Shown piece by piece: positions 1 through 8,685 of a DNA stretch of 64,000 nt; the stretch's first letter is position 1, and each line of letters begins with the position of its first letter. This DNA comes from Arthrobacter sp. MYb229 (GTDB lineage: Bacteria > Actinomycetota > Actinomycetes > Actinomycetales > Micrococcaceae). The notes beneath the pieces were generated by a model. The model saw only the letters and a program-made list of their open reading frames with translations, did no database searches and was not told the DNA's origin. Position numbers and translations under genes: made by a program. Location of the stretch: NCBI RefSeq assembly GCF_002975405.1, contig NZ_PCPS01000003.1, forward strand, positions 186,001 through 250,000, in the 5' to 3' direction.

Positions 1-3000
1 AACCGGGTCAATCACGCGTACCTGTTTTCCGGTCCGCGCGGTTGCGGCAAAACGACCAGCGCACGCATTCTGGCGCGTTGCCTGAACTGCGCGCAGGGGC
101 CGACTCCTACCCCGTGCGGCACCTGCCCCAGTTGTGTCGAGCTGGCAAACGGCGGCCCCGGTTCCTTGGATGTCATCGAGATCGACGCCGCCAGCCACGG
201 TGGTGTCGAAGACGCCCGTGATCTGCGTGAACGTGCGACCTTCGCGCCTACCCGCGACCGCTACAAGATTTTCATCATCGACGAGGCCCACATGGTCACC
301 TCGGCGGGCTTCAACGCCCTGTTGAAGATCGTCGAAGAGCCACCACCACATATCAAGTTCATTTTTGCGACGACCGAACCGGACAAGGTCATCGGCACCA
401 TCCGTTCGCGCACCCACCACTATCCGTTCCGCTTGGTGCCGCCCGAGGCACTGCTGGCATACCTCAAGACGCTCTGCGAACGCGAAAACGTAGTGGTCGC
501 CGACAGCGTGCTTCCGCTGGTGATTCGCGCCGGCGGCGGTTCGGTGCGCGACACCCTCTCGGTGCTAGACCAGTTGATGGCTGGTGCCCGTGAAGGAGGC
601 GTGGACTATGAGACCGCCATTGCCTTGCTCGGCTATACCCATTCCACGCTGCTCGATGAGGTCATCCTCTCCCTGCACGAGGCCAACGGCGCTTCGCTCT
701 TTGGCGCCATCGACCGCATCATTCAAACCGGCTTGGATCCGCGACGTTTCGTTGAAGATCTGTTGGAACGCATGCGCGATCTGATCATCGCCAAGGCGAT
801 GCCTGAAGGCCTGGAGAAAATTCTGCGAGGCACCCCAGCCGATCAACTGGAGTCGCTGCACATGCAGGCCTCGCTGGTCGGCGCCGGTGAACTGAGCCGT
901 TGGGCCGATGTGACCAACCAGGCGCTGACCGAGATGACCGGCGCGACCTCTCCGCGATTGCACTTGGAACTGTTGGCGGCGCGTTTGATGCTGCCTGGAG
1001 CGGAAAACTCGGCGAGCTCTTTCGCCGCACGCCTCGATCGCTTGGAACGTCATGCGATGACCGGCGGCGCGCTTCCAGAGCTCCCGGAAGGCGAAATGCC
1101 AACGCAGTCATCGGGCGTTGCCCCCTCCCCCGCGGCGGCCCGCCAAGGAGCGGCCGCGGTACGCGAGGCCCTTGCCGCCGCGAAGTTGCGCAATGGCGGC
1201 GTCGAGCCGGCAGCCCAGGAACAGTCCTCCGCCGGCACTCCCGTAACGCCGGCGCAGCAGCCCAGCGCCTCCCAGCCCCAGACGCAGCCGACCGCGCCAG
1301 CTCAGGCGCAGCAGGAACAGAAAGTTGCCCCTAGCGAGCAACAGAACGTCCAGCCGCGGGAGCAAGAACCCGCGCCACGCGAACAGCAGCACCAGGAAGC
1401 ACGAGCTCAACAGCCTTCGCAGGCGCAGCAACAGCCAGGTCAGCCTCGCGAACAGCAGCCGCCGGTGACGCAAGAAGAGCCAGATATTAACGCTCCGCTG
1501 GATCCGGACGCCGCCCGTTCACTCAACACCGGCGAAGCGGCCGATTGGGGAGCCACCTGGGGCCCGAAGGAAGACTTGAATCCGGTCACCACTCCGGTGC
1601 AGCCGGGTCCGAGCGTTCCCGAAGCTCGTCCGGAAGGCGTCGCGCCGTTCAGCCTGGTTCCAGATCCGGCCGCAGGGGAAGACTTGTCCTTCGGTACTGG
1701 TGTTTCCATCGATGACGTGAAGCAAAATGCGGCGATGGCCGAGTTCACTCGCCGTGCGGCTGAAAATCGTCCTCAGCAAGCCCCGCAGCAGGTTGACCCT
1801 CGCCAGATGCAGCAGCAACAGCCGCAGCAAGATCAACAAGCTCAAGGCCAAGCGCAGCCTCAGCAGCAGGCGCAGAACCAGGCACAGGAACAGGCAGCCC
1901 ACGAGGCACGCCGCCGCGCCGAGGAACAGGCAGCTCGCGAGCAGGCCGAACAACGTGCCGCAGCGGAACGGGCCGAGCAAGAAAAGCTCGCACGCGAGCA
2001 GGCCGAGCAACGCGCCGCTGCAGAACGGGAAGCTGCAGCACAGCGTGCTGCCCAGGAGAAGGCGGCACGCGAGCAAGCCGAAGCGCAGCAACGCGCACAA
2101 GCCGCTCGAACTGCCCAGCAGCAGGCGCCACAGCAACCGGTCCAGCAATCCACGCCGCCAGCACAGCAGTCGAATGCTGCCGGGGCATCGGTTCAGCAGT
2201 TCCAGCAGGCCTGGCCGGCGGTCTTGGAGCAGCTGCAGTCAAGCTCCAGGGTGCTCCATTCCATGGTCGCCAACTATGGTTCGGTCGCCGGTTTCGATGG
2301 CCGCACGCTGACGATCGCGTTCAGCAATACCGGTCCGATTGTTAATCTGCGCAATCGTCCGGACATGATGCAGATATTGGTAGGCATCCTGTGCCAGGTG
2401 GCAGGCCAACAGATCGAAGTCGTACTTGCCGAGGGCGGATCGGCACCCGCCGGTGGTGGTTCCCCAAAAGGTGAACGCCGGCCAACACCGGCGTCCTCCC
2501 CAGCAGCAGCCACCAACGTACAGGCTCCGATCGCTGGGGTAGCGCCCAACGCTCCGTCGCGCCCGCAACCAGCCGGCGCTCCGGCTCCGGCTCCGGCCAG
2601 CAAGCCATCGCCATCAGGTGATTCGGGGTACGTCAGCAGTTACGACGATGTGCCGCCTCCGCTGGACGAGCCGTATATGGACGAGCCCCCGTACCCCGAC
2701 GACGGGTACGGCACGTCTGGCAGCCCAGCGCCGCAGGCTCCCACCGTTCCGGCGACGGGCTCAGCGGCAAGCCCGCAACCAGCAAAGCCGCAGGAAGCTA
2801 GCGCATCATCCGAACTCGCTGCGGCCGTGCTGGAACCCGTGGCTCCAGCGCCGCGAGGTACCGCTCCGCGCTCCTTTGACGGCCCCCCGGTGGCCCCGCG
2901 TCCCCGGCTGACCGCCGGGCTCAGCGCACGCCAGGCAGAGGTGGGAGCCCCGGTAATCTCGCGTCCGGTTTCTTCCACACCGTTGCATCCGGGCAGCACC

Positions 3001-3477
3001 ACCGATACCTTCGAGTCCAAGGCGATCCGCGAGCCGGAGCCGGAGGCACCAACGCCGGCGCCGGTTGCCCCCGAGCCTGTTCGGGTGGCACCGCCGAAGC
3101 CTTCCGTGCAGCCTGCCACCGAGTCCGCTCCCGCATGGGGCGCACCCGGCGAACCGGCCGAGCAGCCAATTGCCGAGGCCCCGGCGCCGACCGCCGGACA
3201 GCGGCTCAGCCGCTACCAGCAGCTGATGAGCCAGGCCAAGGACAGCGCTCCGGCAGTGCCGGTGGAAAGTTCCGCCAGCAACTGGGGCACGCCGGATCGC
3301 GCCCAGCCTCCGTCCCCGGCACCAGAGCCGGAGGAGTTCACGCCCAGCGAAGACGACATCGAGGTCGAGGATTCGGCACTCATCGGCGTCCCCGCGGTAG
3401 AGCGGCTGCTCGGCGGCATGGTCATCGAGCAGCGTGACGTTAACGGAAATGTCGTGGAAATTAAGCGCGGGCTCTAA
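1..3477 (+). CDS. dnaX: DNA polymerase III subunit gamma/tau (5' end outside window)
   Basis: This is the clamp-loader ATPase that loads the sliding clamp and ties the replisome together in the cytoplasm. The frame is open from base 1, and the first codons already read the Walker A motif GPRGCGKTTS, so only a short N-terminal part is missing. A DEAH-type Walker B (IIDEAH) lies near base 285 and the AAA+ lid and collar follow to about base 1020. The rest is unusual: Q/P/A-rich linkers (about 1210-1490 and 2460-3150), a long charged AREQAEQRAA-type repeat likely to be coiled coil (about 1890-2110), and a folded tau-like domain at about 2190-2450. The C-terminus (GVPAVERLLGGMVIE) matches the conserved actinobacterial tail. 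The visible 1158 codons far exceed E. coli DnaX (about 640). Identity is near certain; the linker function is unknown. Confidence 0.97.
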   Translation, partial: NRVNHAYLFSGPRGCGKTTSARILARCLNCAQGPTPTPCGTCPSCVELANGGPGSLDVIEIDAASHGGVEDARDLRERATFAPTRDRYKIFIIDEAHMVTSAGFNALLKIVEEPPPHIKFIFATTEPDKVIGTIRSRTHHYPFRLVPPEALLAYLKTLCERENVVVADSVLPLVIRAGGGSVRDTLSVLDQLMAGAREGGVDYETAIALLGYTHSTLLDEVILSLHEANGASLFGAIDRIIQTGLDPRRFVEDLLERMRDLIIAKAMPEGLEKILRGTPADQLESLHMQASLVGAGELSRWADVTNQALTEMTGATSPRLHLELLAARLMLPGAENSASSFAARLDRLERHAMTGGALPELPEGEMPTQSSGVAPSPAAARQGAAAVREALAAAKLRNGGVEPAAQEQSSAGTPVTPAQQPSASQPQTQPTAPAQAQQEQKVAPSEQQNVQPREQEPAPREQQHQEARAQQPSQAQQQPGQPREQQPPVTQEEPDINAPLDPDAARSLNTGEAADWGATWGPKEDLNPVTTPVQPGPSVPEARPEGVAPFSLVPDPAAGEDLSFGTGVSIDDVKQNAAMAEFTRRAAENRPQQAPQQVDPRQMQQQQPQQDQQAQGQAQPQQQAQNQAQEQAAHEARRRAEEQAAREQAEQRAAAERAEQEKLAREQAEQRAAAEREAAAQRAAQEKAAREQAEAQQRAQAARTAQQQAPQQPVQQSTPPAQQSNAAGASVQQFQQAWPAVLEQLQSSSRVLHSMVANYGSVAGFDGRTLTIAFSNTGPIVNLRNRPDMMQILVGILCQVAGQQIEVVLAEGGSAPAGGGSPKGERRPTPASSPAAATNVQAPIAGVAPNAPSRPQPAGAPAPAPASKPSPSGDSGYVSSYDDVPPPLDEPYMDEPPYPDDGYGTSGSPAPQAPTVPATGSAASPQPAKPQEASASSELAAAVLEPVAPAPRGTAPRSFDGPPVAPRPRLTAGLSARQAEVGAPVISRPVSSTPLHPGSTTDTFESKAIREPEPEAPTPAPVAPEPVRVAPPKPSVQPATESAPAWGAPGEPAEQPIAEAPAPTAGQRLSRYQQLMSQAKDSAPAVPVESSASNWGTPDRAQPPSPAPEPEEFTPSEDDIEVEDSALIGVPAVERLLGGMVIEQRDVNGNVVEIKRGL

Positions 3478-3592
3478 CTGCCAAACTGTCTAGGTGAGAC
3501 ACTAGGGTATAGGACGGTGGGATACCACCGCAGGCCAATTATGGCACCGCAAGATCAATGGACGTTTGAGCTGTCAGGAAAGTGGGCATTAG

Positions 3593-4210
3593 GTGTACGA
3601 AGGTGCTGTTCAGGAACTGATCGACGAGCTCGGTCGGCTACCCGGCATCGGTCCTAAATCGGCGCAACGCATCGCTTTTCACATTCTCGATGCCGACGCC
3701 GAGGATATGACGCGCCTCGCCGCGTCCATCCAGCAGGCCAAGGAGAAGGTCCGCTTCTGTGAGATCTGCTTCAACATTTCCGAGCAGGACACCTGCGGGA
3801 TCTGCCGCGACGAGCGCCGCGACACCAGCCAGATCTGCATCGTCGAGGAGTCCAAGGACGTGCTCGCCATCGAGCGCACCCGCGCCTTCAATGGCAAATA
3901 CCACGTGCTGGGTGGCTCGATTAATCCGATCGCCGGGATCGGCCCGGAACAGCTGCACATTCGTGAGCTGGTCACCCGCCTGGGTGACAGCTCGATCACC
4001 GAGCTGATCCTCGCCACCGACCCGAACCTGGAGGGCGAGGCCACCGCAATCTATCTGGTGCGTCAGCTCAGCCCGCTGGGCATCAAGATCACCCGTCTGG
4101 CTTCTGGCCTGCCCGTGGGCGGCGACCTGGAGTACGCCGACGAGGTCACCTTGGCCCGCGCCTTCGAAGGGCGACGCAACACCATCGCACCGAGCACTTC
4201 ACGGGCCTAG
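3593..4210 (+). CDS. recR: Recombination mediator protein RecR
   Basis: RecR works with RecF and RecO to load RecA at single-strand gaps. The 205-residue product has the expected order: an N-terminal helix-hairpin-helix ([15 protein letters not shown]), a four-cysteine zinc finger (C56, C59, C68, C71), a Toprim domain (residues about 80-175, with [12 protein letters not shown]) and the C-terminal [16 protein letters not shown] segment. Length equals the family norm of about 200. The GTG start is chosen because translation from it begins with the typical [10 protein letters not shown], and an AGGAAAG Shine-Dalgarno lies at about 3576-3582. It follows dnaX by 115 bp, the classic dnaX-recR neighbourhood, but no ybaB/ebfC gene lies between them here. 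Confidence 0.96.
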   Translation: MYEGAVQELIDELGRLPGIGPKSAQRIAFHILDADAEDMTRLAASIQQAKEKVRFCEICFNISEQDTCGICRDERRDTSQICIVEESKDVLAIERTRAFNGKYHVLGGSINPIAGIGPEQLHIRELVTRLGDSSITELILATDPNLEGEATAIYLVRQLSPLGIKITRLASGLPVGGDLEYADEVTLARAFEGRRNTIAPSTSRA

Positions 4211-4240
4211 GTTCCCTGCCACACGAGCATATTTCATGCT

Positions 4241-4268
4241 GCCCGGTCCATCACCAGATGGTCCGGGC
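4241..4268 (+). terminator. Rho-independent terminator after recR
   Basis: GCCCGG and CCATC pair with GATGG and CCGGGC around an ACCA loop (one T/T mismatch), followed by the pyrimidine-rich CTTCTTGTCT. It separates recR from the MFS/MarR unit. Confidence 0.75.
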
Positions 4269-4296
4269 CTTCTTGTCTGTGGACTCAACCACATTG

Positions 4297-4340
4297 GTTG
4301 ATAATGGTCAACTATCGGCATATAGTTGATATCAGTCAAC
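4297..4340 (+). promoter_or_regulatory. Promoter with two MarR-type operators
   Basis: Two copies of GTTGA-N6-TCAAC, at 4297-4312 and 4325-4340, have centres 28 bp apart. A promoter fits exactly between and over them: TTGATA (4298-4303), a 17-bp spacer, and TATAGT (4321-4326). One operator therefore covers the -35 box and the other the -10/start region. The MarR gene two steps downstream is the obvious repressor, which implies autoregulation and induction by a substrate of the pump. Confidence 0.85.
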
Positions 4341-4367
4341 TTTATCTTTGAGTCCTTTGGAGTCCGC

Positions 4368-5975
4368 ATGACCGCAGTAGCACCGGTCGAAAAACCCAAG
4401 ATGAGCCACCGGCAGATCATGCAGTCGCTGACCGGTCTGCTTATGGGCATGTTCGTTTCAATCCTTGCAGGCACGGTAGTGTCCAGCTCCCTCCCGGTAA
4501 TCGTCTCTGACCTGAACGGCAGCCAGACGGCGTTCACCTGGGTGGTTACCGCCACCCTGCTTGCCACCACAATTTCCACCCCGATCTGGGGAAAGCTCGC
4601 CGACCTGGGCAACCGCAAACTGCTATTGCAGATTGCCCTGGCCATGTTCGTGCTTGCCTCCGCGGCCGCCGGCTTCGCGCAGAACACCGAATTCTTGATC
4701 TCCATGCGCGTGATCCAGGGCCTGGCAGGCGGCGGCATGGGCGCGCTGAGCCAGATCGTGATGGCAGATATCCTCTCGCCGCGCGAACGCGGCAAGTACA
4801 TGGGCCTGTTCGGGGCCGTTATGGCGCTGGGTACCGTCGGCGGGCCGCTGATCGGCGGCTTCGTCACCGACACCATCAACTGGCGCTGGAACTTCTTCGT
4901 CGCGCTGCCTTTCGCCGTCGTGGCAATCATCTTGATCCAGCGCACGCTGAACCTACCAGCCATCGCCAAGCGCAAGGTCCAGATCGACTACCTAGGCATC
5001 ATGCTGCTCGCCTCGGGCGTGGCAATGCTGCTGATCTGGCTTTCCATGGGCGGCAGCCAGTTCGAATGGAACTCGGCCACCAGCTACCTCATGGTGATCG
5101 GCTCGATCATCCTGCTGGCAGTCTTCGTGCTCGTCGAGTTCAAGGTTGCAGACCCGCTGATCTCCCTGCAGCTGTTCAAGAACCGCACCTTCACCTTCGC
5201 GGTGATCGCCTCGCTCGTGGTGGGCATCTCGATGTTCGGCACCTCGGTGTTCCTCAGCCAGTACATGATCATGGCCCGTGGTGCCACCGCCACCCAGGCC
5301 GGTCTGATGACCTTCCCGATGATGGCCGGCCTCCTGGTCGTCTCCACCATCGCCGGCGCGCTGATCTCGCGTTACGGCAAATGGAAGGCCTTTGTGGTCA
5401 CCGGTGCCGTACTGCAGGTTATCGGCCTGTACCTGCTGGGCACCATCCACTACGACACCGCCTTCTGGCTGGTGGGCCTCTACATGTTCATCCTCGGCGC
5501 GGGCGTAGGCCTGGTCATGCAGAATATGGTGCTGGTGGTGCAGAACTCGGTGGATCCAAAGATCCTCGGCGTCGCTTCCTCAGCGGTCACCTTCTTCCGC
5601 ACCTTGGGCGGCACCGCAGGCACCGCCGGGCTGGGCGCAATGCTCGCGGTCACCATTCCGAATATGATCGCCGAGCGCCAGGGCGAGCTGACCAACGCCA
5701 TCGCCTCGCTGGGCGACAAGGCCGCCGAGGTCGGTGCGGCGCTGAACTCCGGTTCCCTGCCGACGATCTCCACGCTGCCCGAACCGGTGCGGATAATTCT
5801 CGAATCGATCTACGGCGATGGAGTGGCAGGCTTGTTCGCCTTGGCCGCGCCGCTCGCGCTGATCACCGTCGTCGCCGTGATCCTGCTGCCTAACCAGCAC
5901 TTGAACACCAAGACCAATACCGAGCGGCTGGCCGAGGAATCCGACGCTTCTCCCACCGCGGATACCGTCGCCTAG
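4368..5975 (+). CDS. MFS drug exporter, DHA2 (14-TM) type
   Basis: This is a proton-coupled multidrug exporter of the inner membrane (EmrB/QacA branch). The 535-residue product has about 14 hydrophobic segments, motif A (GKLADLGNRK, residues about 75-84) and the antiporter motif C (GAVMALGTVGGPLIGG) near residue 150. ATG 4368 is preferred over the in-frame TTG at 4326 because that TTG lies in the -10 box and second operator, and a TTGGAGT Shine-Dalgarno lies 7 bases before the ATG. The marR-like gene begins 5 bp after the stop, so the two are one transcript. The exported compound cannot be told from sequence. Confidence 0.9.
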   Translation: MTAVAPVEKPKMSHRQIMQSLTGLLMGMFVSILAGTVVSSSLPVIVSDLNGSQTAFTWVVTATLLATTISTPIWGKLADLGNRKLLLQIALAMFVLASAAAGFAQNTEFLISMRVIQGLAGGGMGALSQIVMADILSPRERGKYMGLFGAVMALGTVGGPLIGGFVTDTINWRWNFFVALPFAVVAIILIQRTLNLPAIAKRKVQIDYLGIMLLASGVAMLLIWLSMGGSQFEWNSATSYLMVIGSIILLAVFVLVEFKVADPLISLQLFKNRTFTFAVIASLVVGISMFGTSVFLSQYMIMARGATATQAGLMTFPMMAGLLVVSTIAGALISRYGKWKAFVVTGAVLQVIGLYLLGTIHYDTAFWLVGLYMFILGAGVGLVMQNMVLVVQNSVDPKILGVASSAVTFFRTLGGTAGTAGLGAMLAVTIPNMIAERQGELTNAIASLGDKAAEVGAALNSGSLPTISTLPEPVRIILESIYGDGVAGLFALAAPLALITVVAVILLPNQHLNTKTNTERLAEESDASPTADTVA

Positions 5976-5980
5976 CCATC

Positions 5981-6451
5981 GTGGATACCTTGGATGAAGC
6001 GCAGCCGGAGACCCGGCGCGGGGTGCTATTCGACGCCGCCGAGCAAGAACTGTTCACCTTGATCTCGGTGACCGCCAAGTCGCGTCGCACCCTTGCCGCC
6101 CGGCTCGATGAAAGACTGCCGCCCGCGGCGGTGCCGGTGCTGGGAATGATCCTCAAATGCCAGAGCATCACGCAGTCCGAAATTTGCGAGCACCTCATGA
6201 CGGACAAGGCCACACTTTCCCGCCTGGTCACGCGCCTCGAAGAGCTCGGACTGGTCAGCAGGCAGGTCGATGAAGCCGACCGCCGGGTCTCCAACCTGCT
6301 GCCCACCGAGCTGGCCAAGGAACGCTGGCGCGGATGGCTGCAGTCCTGGCGCGAGGGCTTGCGCGAACGCATTACGCAGTGGTCCGACGACGACTTGGAT
6401 CATCTGGTTGGCTTGCTCGGCAGGCTCAACACGGATTTGCGCGAACTGTGA
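5981..6451 (+). CDS. MarR-family transcriptional regulator
   Basis: The 156-residue protein has the winged-helix MarR layout: an N-terminal dimerisation helix, recognition region CQSITQSEICEHLMTDKATLSRLVTRL (shown in part: TQSEICEHLM, KATLSRLVTRLE), and a wing with the hallmark D-x-R (EADRRVSN). The start is GTG; no good Shine-Dalgarno precedes it, and it begins 5 bp after the exporter stop, so translational coupling is likely. The paired GTTGA-N6-TCAAC operators ahead of the exporter are its probable binding sites. Ligand unknown. Confidence 0.9.
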   Translation: MDTLDEAQPETRRGVLFDAAEQELFTLISVTAKSRRTLAARLDERLPPAAVPVLGMILKCQSITQSEICEHLMTDKATLSRLVTRLEELGLVSRQVDEADRRVSNLLPTELAKERWRGWLQSWREGLRERITQWSDDDLDHLVGLLGRLNTDLREL

Positions 6452-6456
6452 ACCAT

Positions 6457-6501
6457 TGGCGTGGAGCCGCGGCCTTCGGTGAAGGCTGCGGATCCACGCC
6501 A
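6457..6501 (+). terminator. Terminator hairpin after the MarR gene
   Basis: TGGCGTGGA...GCCTTC pairs with GAAGGC...TCCACGCCA around a GGT loop, with two mismatches in the stem. The following TTTGCG is a weak T-run, so termination strength is uncertain. Confidence 0.65.
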
Positions 6502-6587
6502 TTTGCGCGCCCGGATCGGCTGATGACCCGGCAGCGACCTTGGCCGCCAGGCTACATGCGGGCTGGTTAGTCCTTGGCTGCAGTGGC

Positions 6588-6593
6588 TACACT
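6588..6593 (+). promoter_or_regulatory. -10 box of a leaderless transcript
   Basis: TACACT ends exactly six bases before ATG 6600. That places the transcription start on the A of the start codon, the arrangement known for leaderless actinobacterial mRNAs. No clear -35 box or Shine-Dalgarno is present. Confidence 0.6.
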
Positions 6594-6599
6594 CGTTTC

Positions 6600-7151
6600 A
6601 TGGCAATCAAGGGCAGCAATATCGAGGCAATCGCCAAGGCCACCGGCACCGGGTGGGACCAATGGGTCAGCCGGCTCGAAGCGGGCGGAGCCAGCGAGCT
6701 GGCGCATAAACCGCTCGCCTCGCTGGCCTACGAGATGATGCCCGCCAAACTTTCCAATCCCGGCTGGTGGGCCCAGTCCGTGGCCATCGCCTACGAGCAG
6801 CACATCGGCCGCCGGGTCCCGGGCCAGTCCAGCGACGGCACCTTCAAGGGCTCCGTCTCGGCCACCATGGCCGCCGATCTGGACGGCGCCCTGGCTCGCT
6901 GGGTGGAAGCCGTCGGCGTGCGAACCGACTTCAACGGCGCGCAGCTGGTGGGGGAAGCCTCCGTCAGCGGTTCGGATCGATGGCGGTATTGGAAGGCCGA
7001 ATTCAGCGACGGAAGCCGGGTGAGCGTGAACATCTCGCTCAAAGGCGACAAGGCAAGCGTAAGCGCTGAGCATTCACGGCTCTCCAACCCTCAGGTATTG
7101 GATGGCTGGAAGTCATTTTGGCGACAAATCTTAGCCACAGCGCGCAAATGA
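6600..7151 (+). CDS. Conserved hypothetical protein, 183 aa
   Basis: I recognise the type but not a function: proteins of this build (N-terminal TGxGWDQWVSRL helix region, central PGQSSDGTFKGSVS segment, C-terminal beta-rich part with WRYWKAEFSDGSRV) are common in actinobacteria. The N-terminal third resembles DUF4287-like domains and the C-terminal half could be an SRPBCC-like fold; both are guesses. The protein has no signal peptide, membrane segment or obvious catalytic motif. ATG 6600 is chosen over the upstream in-frame start at 6540 because a -10 box sits six bases ahead of it. It is monocistronic, between a terminator and the lysC promoter. Confidence 0.75.
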   Translation: MAIKGSNIEAIAKATGTGWDQWVSRLEAGGASELAHKPLASLAYEMMPAKLSNPGWWAQSVAIAYEQHIGRRVPGQSSDGTFKGSVSATMAADLDGALARWVEAVGVRTDFNGAQLVGEASVSGSDRWRYWKAEFSDGSRVSVNISLKGDKASVSAEHSRLSNPQVLDGWKSFWRQILATARK

Positions 7152-7245
7152 CCCGCATTTCCAGGCATCGAAACACCAAAGGCTAGGCAATATGACCAAT
7201 GGTTACCTTCACAACTAGGTGATGCACCCGCGGTACTGACACAAT

Positions 7246-7260
7246 TATCTACGGTAGATA
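7246..7260 (+). promoter_or_regulatory. Palindrome in the lysC upstream region
   Basis: TATCTACGGTAGATA is a perfect 15-bp palindrome (7-bp arms around one G) 64 bases before the lysC start. Its right arm contains TAGATA, which could itself be a -10 box. It may be an operator for the aspartate-kinase promoter; no regulator is identified. Confidence 0.4.
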
Positions 7261-7323
7261 TGTCGCATCTGTGCTGGCAGCACGATGCGCATCAACAACT
7301 TTCATCAGTTGGAGTGTGCGCCC

Positions 7324-8610
7324 ATGGGCCTGATAGTTCAAAAATTTGGCGGTTCGTCCGTATCCGATGCCGAAGGCATCAAACGCGTCGCGCGCCGAAT
7401 TATTGATACCAAGGCGCAGGGCCATGAAGTCGTTGTGGTCGTTTCCGCAATGGGCGACTCCACCGACGAACTGCTCGACCTCGCGGCCCAGCTCACCGAG
7501 GACGCCCCCGCTCGCGAAATGGACATGCTCCTTTCGGCCGGTGAACGCATCTCCATGTCGCTGCTGGCCATGGCCATCGACCAGTTCGGCGAGAGCGCGG
7601 TGTCCTTCACCGGATCGCAGGCGGGGCTGATCACCGACTCGACCCACGGCATGGCACGCATTATGGAGGTTTCTCCGCAGCGTATCCGCCGCGCCATCGA
7701 CCGCGGCTTCATCGCGATCGTCGCCGGCTTCCAAGGCATGAGCAAGGAATCGAAGAACATCACCACCATGGGCCGCGGCGGCTCGGACACCACCGCGGTG
7801 GCCCTTGCGGCCGCCCTCGGCGCCGATGTCTGCGAGATCTACACCGACGTTGACGGCATCTACACCGCCGATCCTCGCGTGGTCGGTGCCGCGAAGAAGA
7901 TCGACGAGATTTCCAGCGAGGAAATGCTGGAGATGGCGGCCAGCGGCTCCAAAATCCTGCACCTGCGCTGCGTGGAGTACGCCCGCCGTTTCGGCGTGCC
8001 GCTGCACGTGCGCTCCTCATTCAGCACCAACGAGGGCACCTGGGTGCTCCCGGACCCCAACGACAAGATCAAGATTCAAGAGGGAGAACCCTTGGAACAG
8101 CCAATCATCTCCGGTGTTGCCCACGACCATTCGGAAGCCAAGGTCACTATCATTGGCGTGCCTGACATCCCGGGCAAGGCAGCACAGATTTTCGGGGTTA
8201 TCGCGGCCGCGCAGGCCAATATCGACATGATCGTGCAGAACATCTCGACTCGCGGTACCGGCTCCACCGATATCTCATTCACCCTGCCGATGACCGAGAC
8301 CAAACGGGTTCTCGCGGCGCTGGAAACCTCCCGCGGCGAAATCGGCTTCGAGGATATCGAGCACAACGACGAGGTCGGCAAGCTCTCGCTCATCGGTGCG
8401 GGCATGCGCTCGAACCCAGGAGTTTCCTTCACCTTCTTCGAGGCGCTGCACCAGGCCGGGGTCAACGTGGACATGATCTCCACCTCGGAGATCCGCATTT
8501 CGGTGGTAACCGACGCGGACAAGCTCAATGACGCGGTCCGCGCCATCCATACCGCTTTCGATCTGGACACCGACGTGGAGGCCACCGTGTACGGCGGCAC
8601 CGGACGCTAA
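7324..8610 (+). CDS. lysC: Aspartate kinase
   Basis: It phosphorylates aspartate, the entry step to lysine, threonine, methionine and diaminopimelate. The 428-residue protein starts with the kinase motif KFGGSSV (residues 7-13), carries GRGGSDTTAVALAAALGAD (about 150-168) and ends in two ACT domains (about 265-425) that bind feedback effectors. The regulatory stretch MIVQNIS...GSTDISFTLP looks like the normal, feedback-sensitive form. ATG 7324 is chosen (GGAG at 7311-7314) over the in-frame ATG at 7285, which would add a non-homologous extension. Unlike many actinobacteria, no asd gene follows; a strong terminator does. An internal start is listed separately. Confidence 0.96.
   Translation: MGLIVQKFGGSSVSDAEGIKRVARRIIDTKAQGHEVVVVVSAMGDSTDELLDLAAQLTEDAPAREMDMLLSAGERISMSLLAMAIDQFGESAVSFTGSQAGLITDSTHGMARIMEVSPQRIRRAIDRGFIAIVAGFQGMSKESKNITTMGRGGSDTTAVALAAALGADVCEIYTDVDGIYTADPRVVGAAKKIDEISSEEMLEMAASGSKILHLRCVEYARRFGVPLHVRSSFSTNEGTWVLPDPNDKIKIQEGEPLEQPIISGVAHDHSEAKVTIIGVPDIPGKAAQIFGVIAAAQANIDMIVQNISTRGTGSTDISFTLPMTETKRVLAALETSRGEIGFEDIEHNDEVGKLSLIGAGMRSNPGVSFTFFEALHQAGVNVDMISTSEIRISVVTDADKLNDAVRAIHTAFDLDTDVEATVYGGTGR
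8081..8094 (+). promoter_or_regulatory. Internal ribosome binding site and TTG start inside lysC
   Basis: AGGGAG (8081-8086) lies five bases before an in-frame TTG (8092-8094) at codon 257, just ahead of the ACT domains. Corynebacterium and Bacillus aspartate kinases make a separate beta subunit from an internal start at the equivalent place. A beta subunit of about 172 residues starting with M-E-Q-P-I-I is therefore predicted. Confidence 0.65.
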
Positions 8611-8619
8611 ATACCAGCG

Positions 8620-8662
8620 AAAGCGGCGGCGCAGATCTTGAGGATCTGCGCCGCCGCTTTTT
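8620..8662. terminator. Bidirectional terminator between lysC and phoD
   Basis: An 18-bp perfect stem (8620-8637 with 8643-8660) encloses a 5-base loop; the stem has AAA at its left base and a T-run at its right (8658-8662). It can serve both converging genes. Confidence 0.9.
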
Positions 8663-8685
8663 AATGCAGCAGTTACGGTGGCGGA

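Noticed and set aside
3478-3592. Small structured RNA (SRP RNA or other) between dnaX and recR
   Set aside because: Only a weak CTAG-flanked repeat is visible; no SRP Alu or apical motif.
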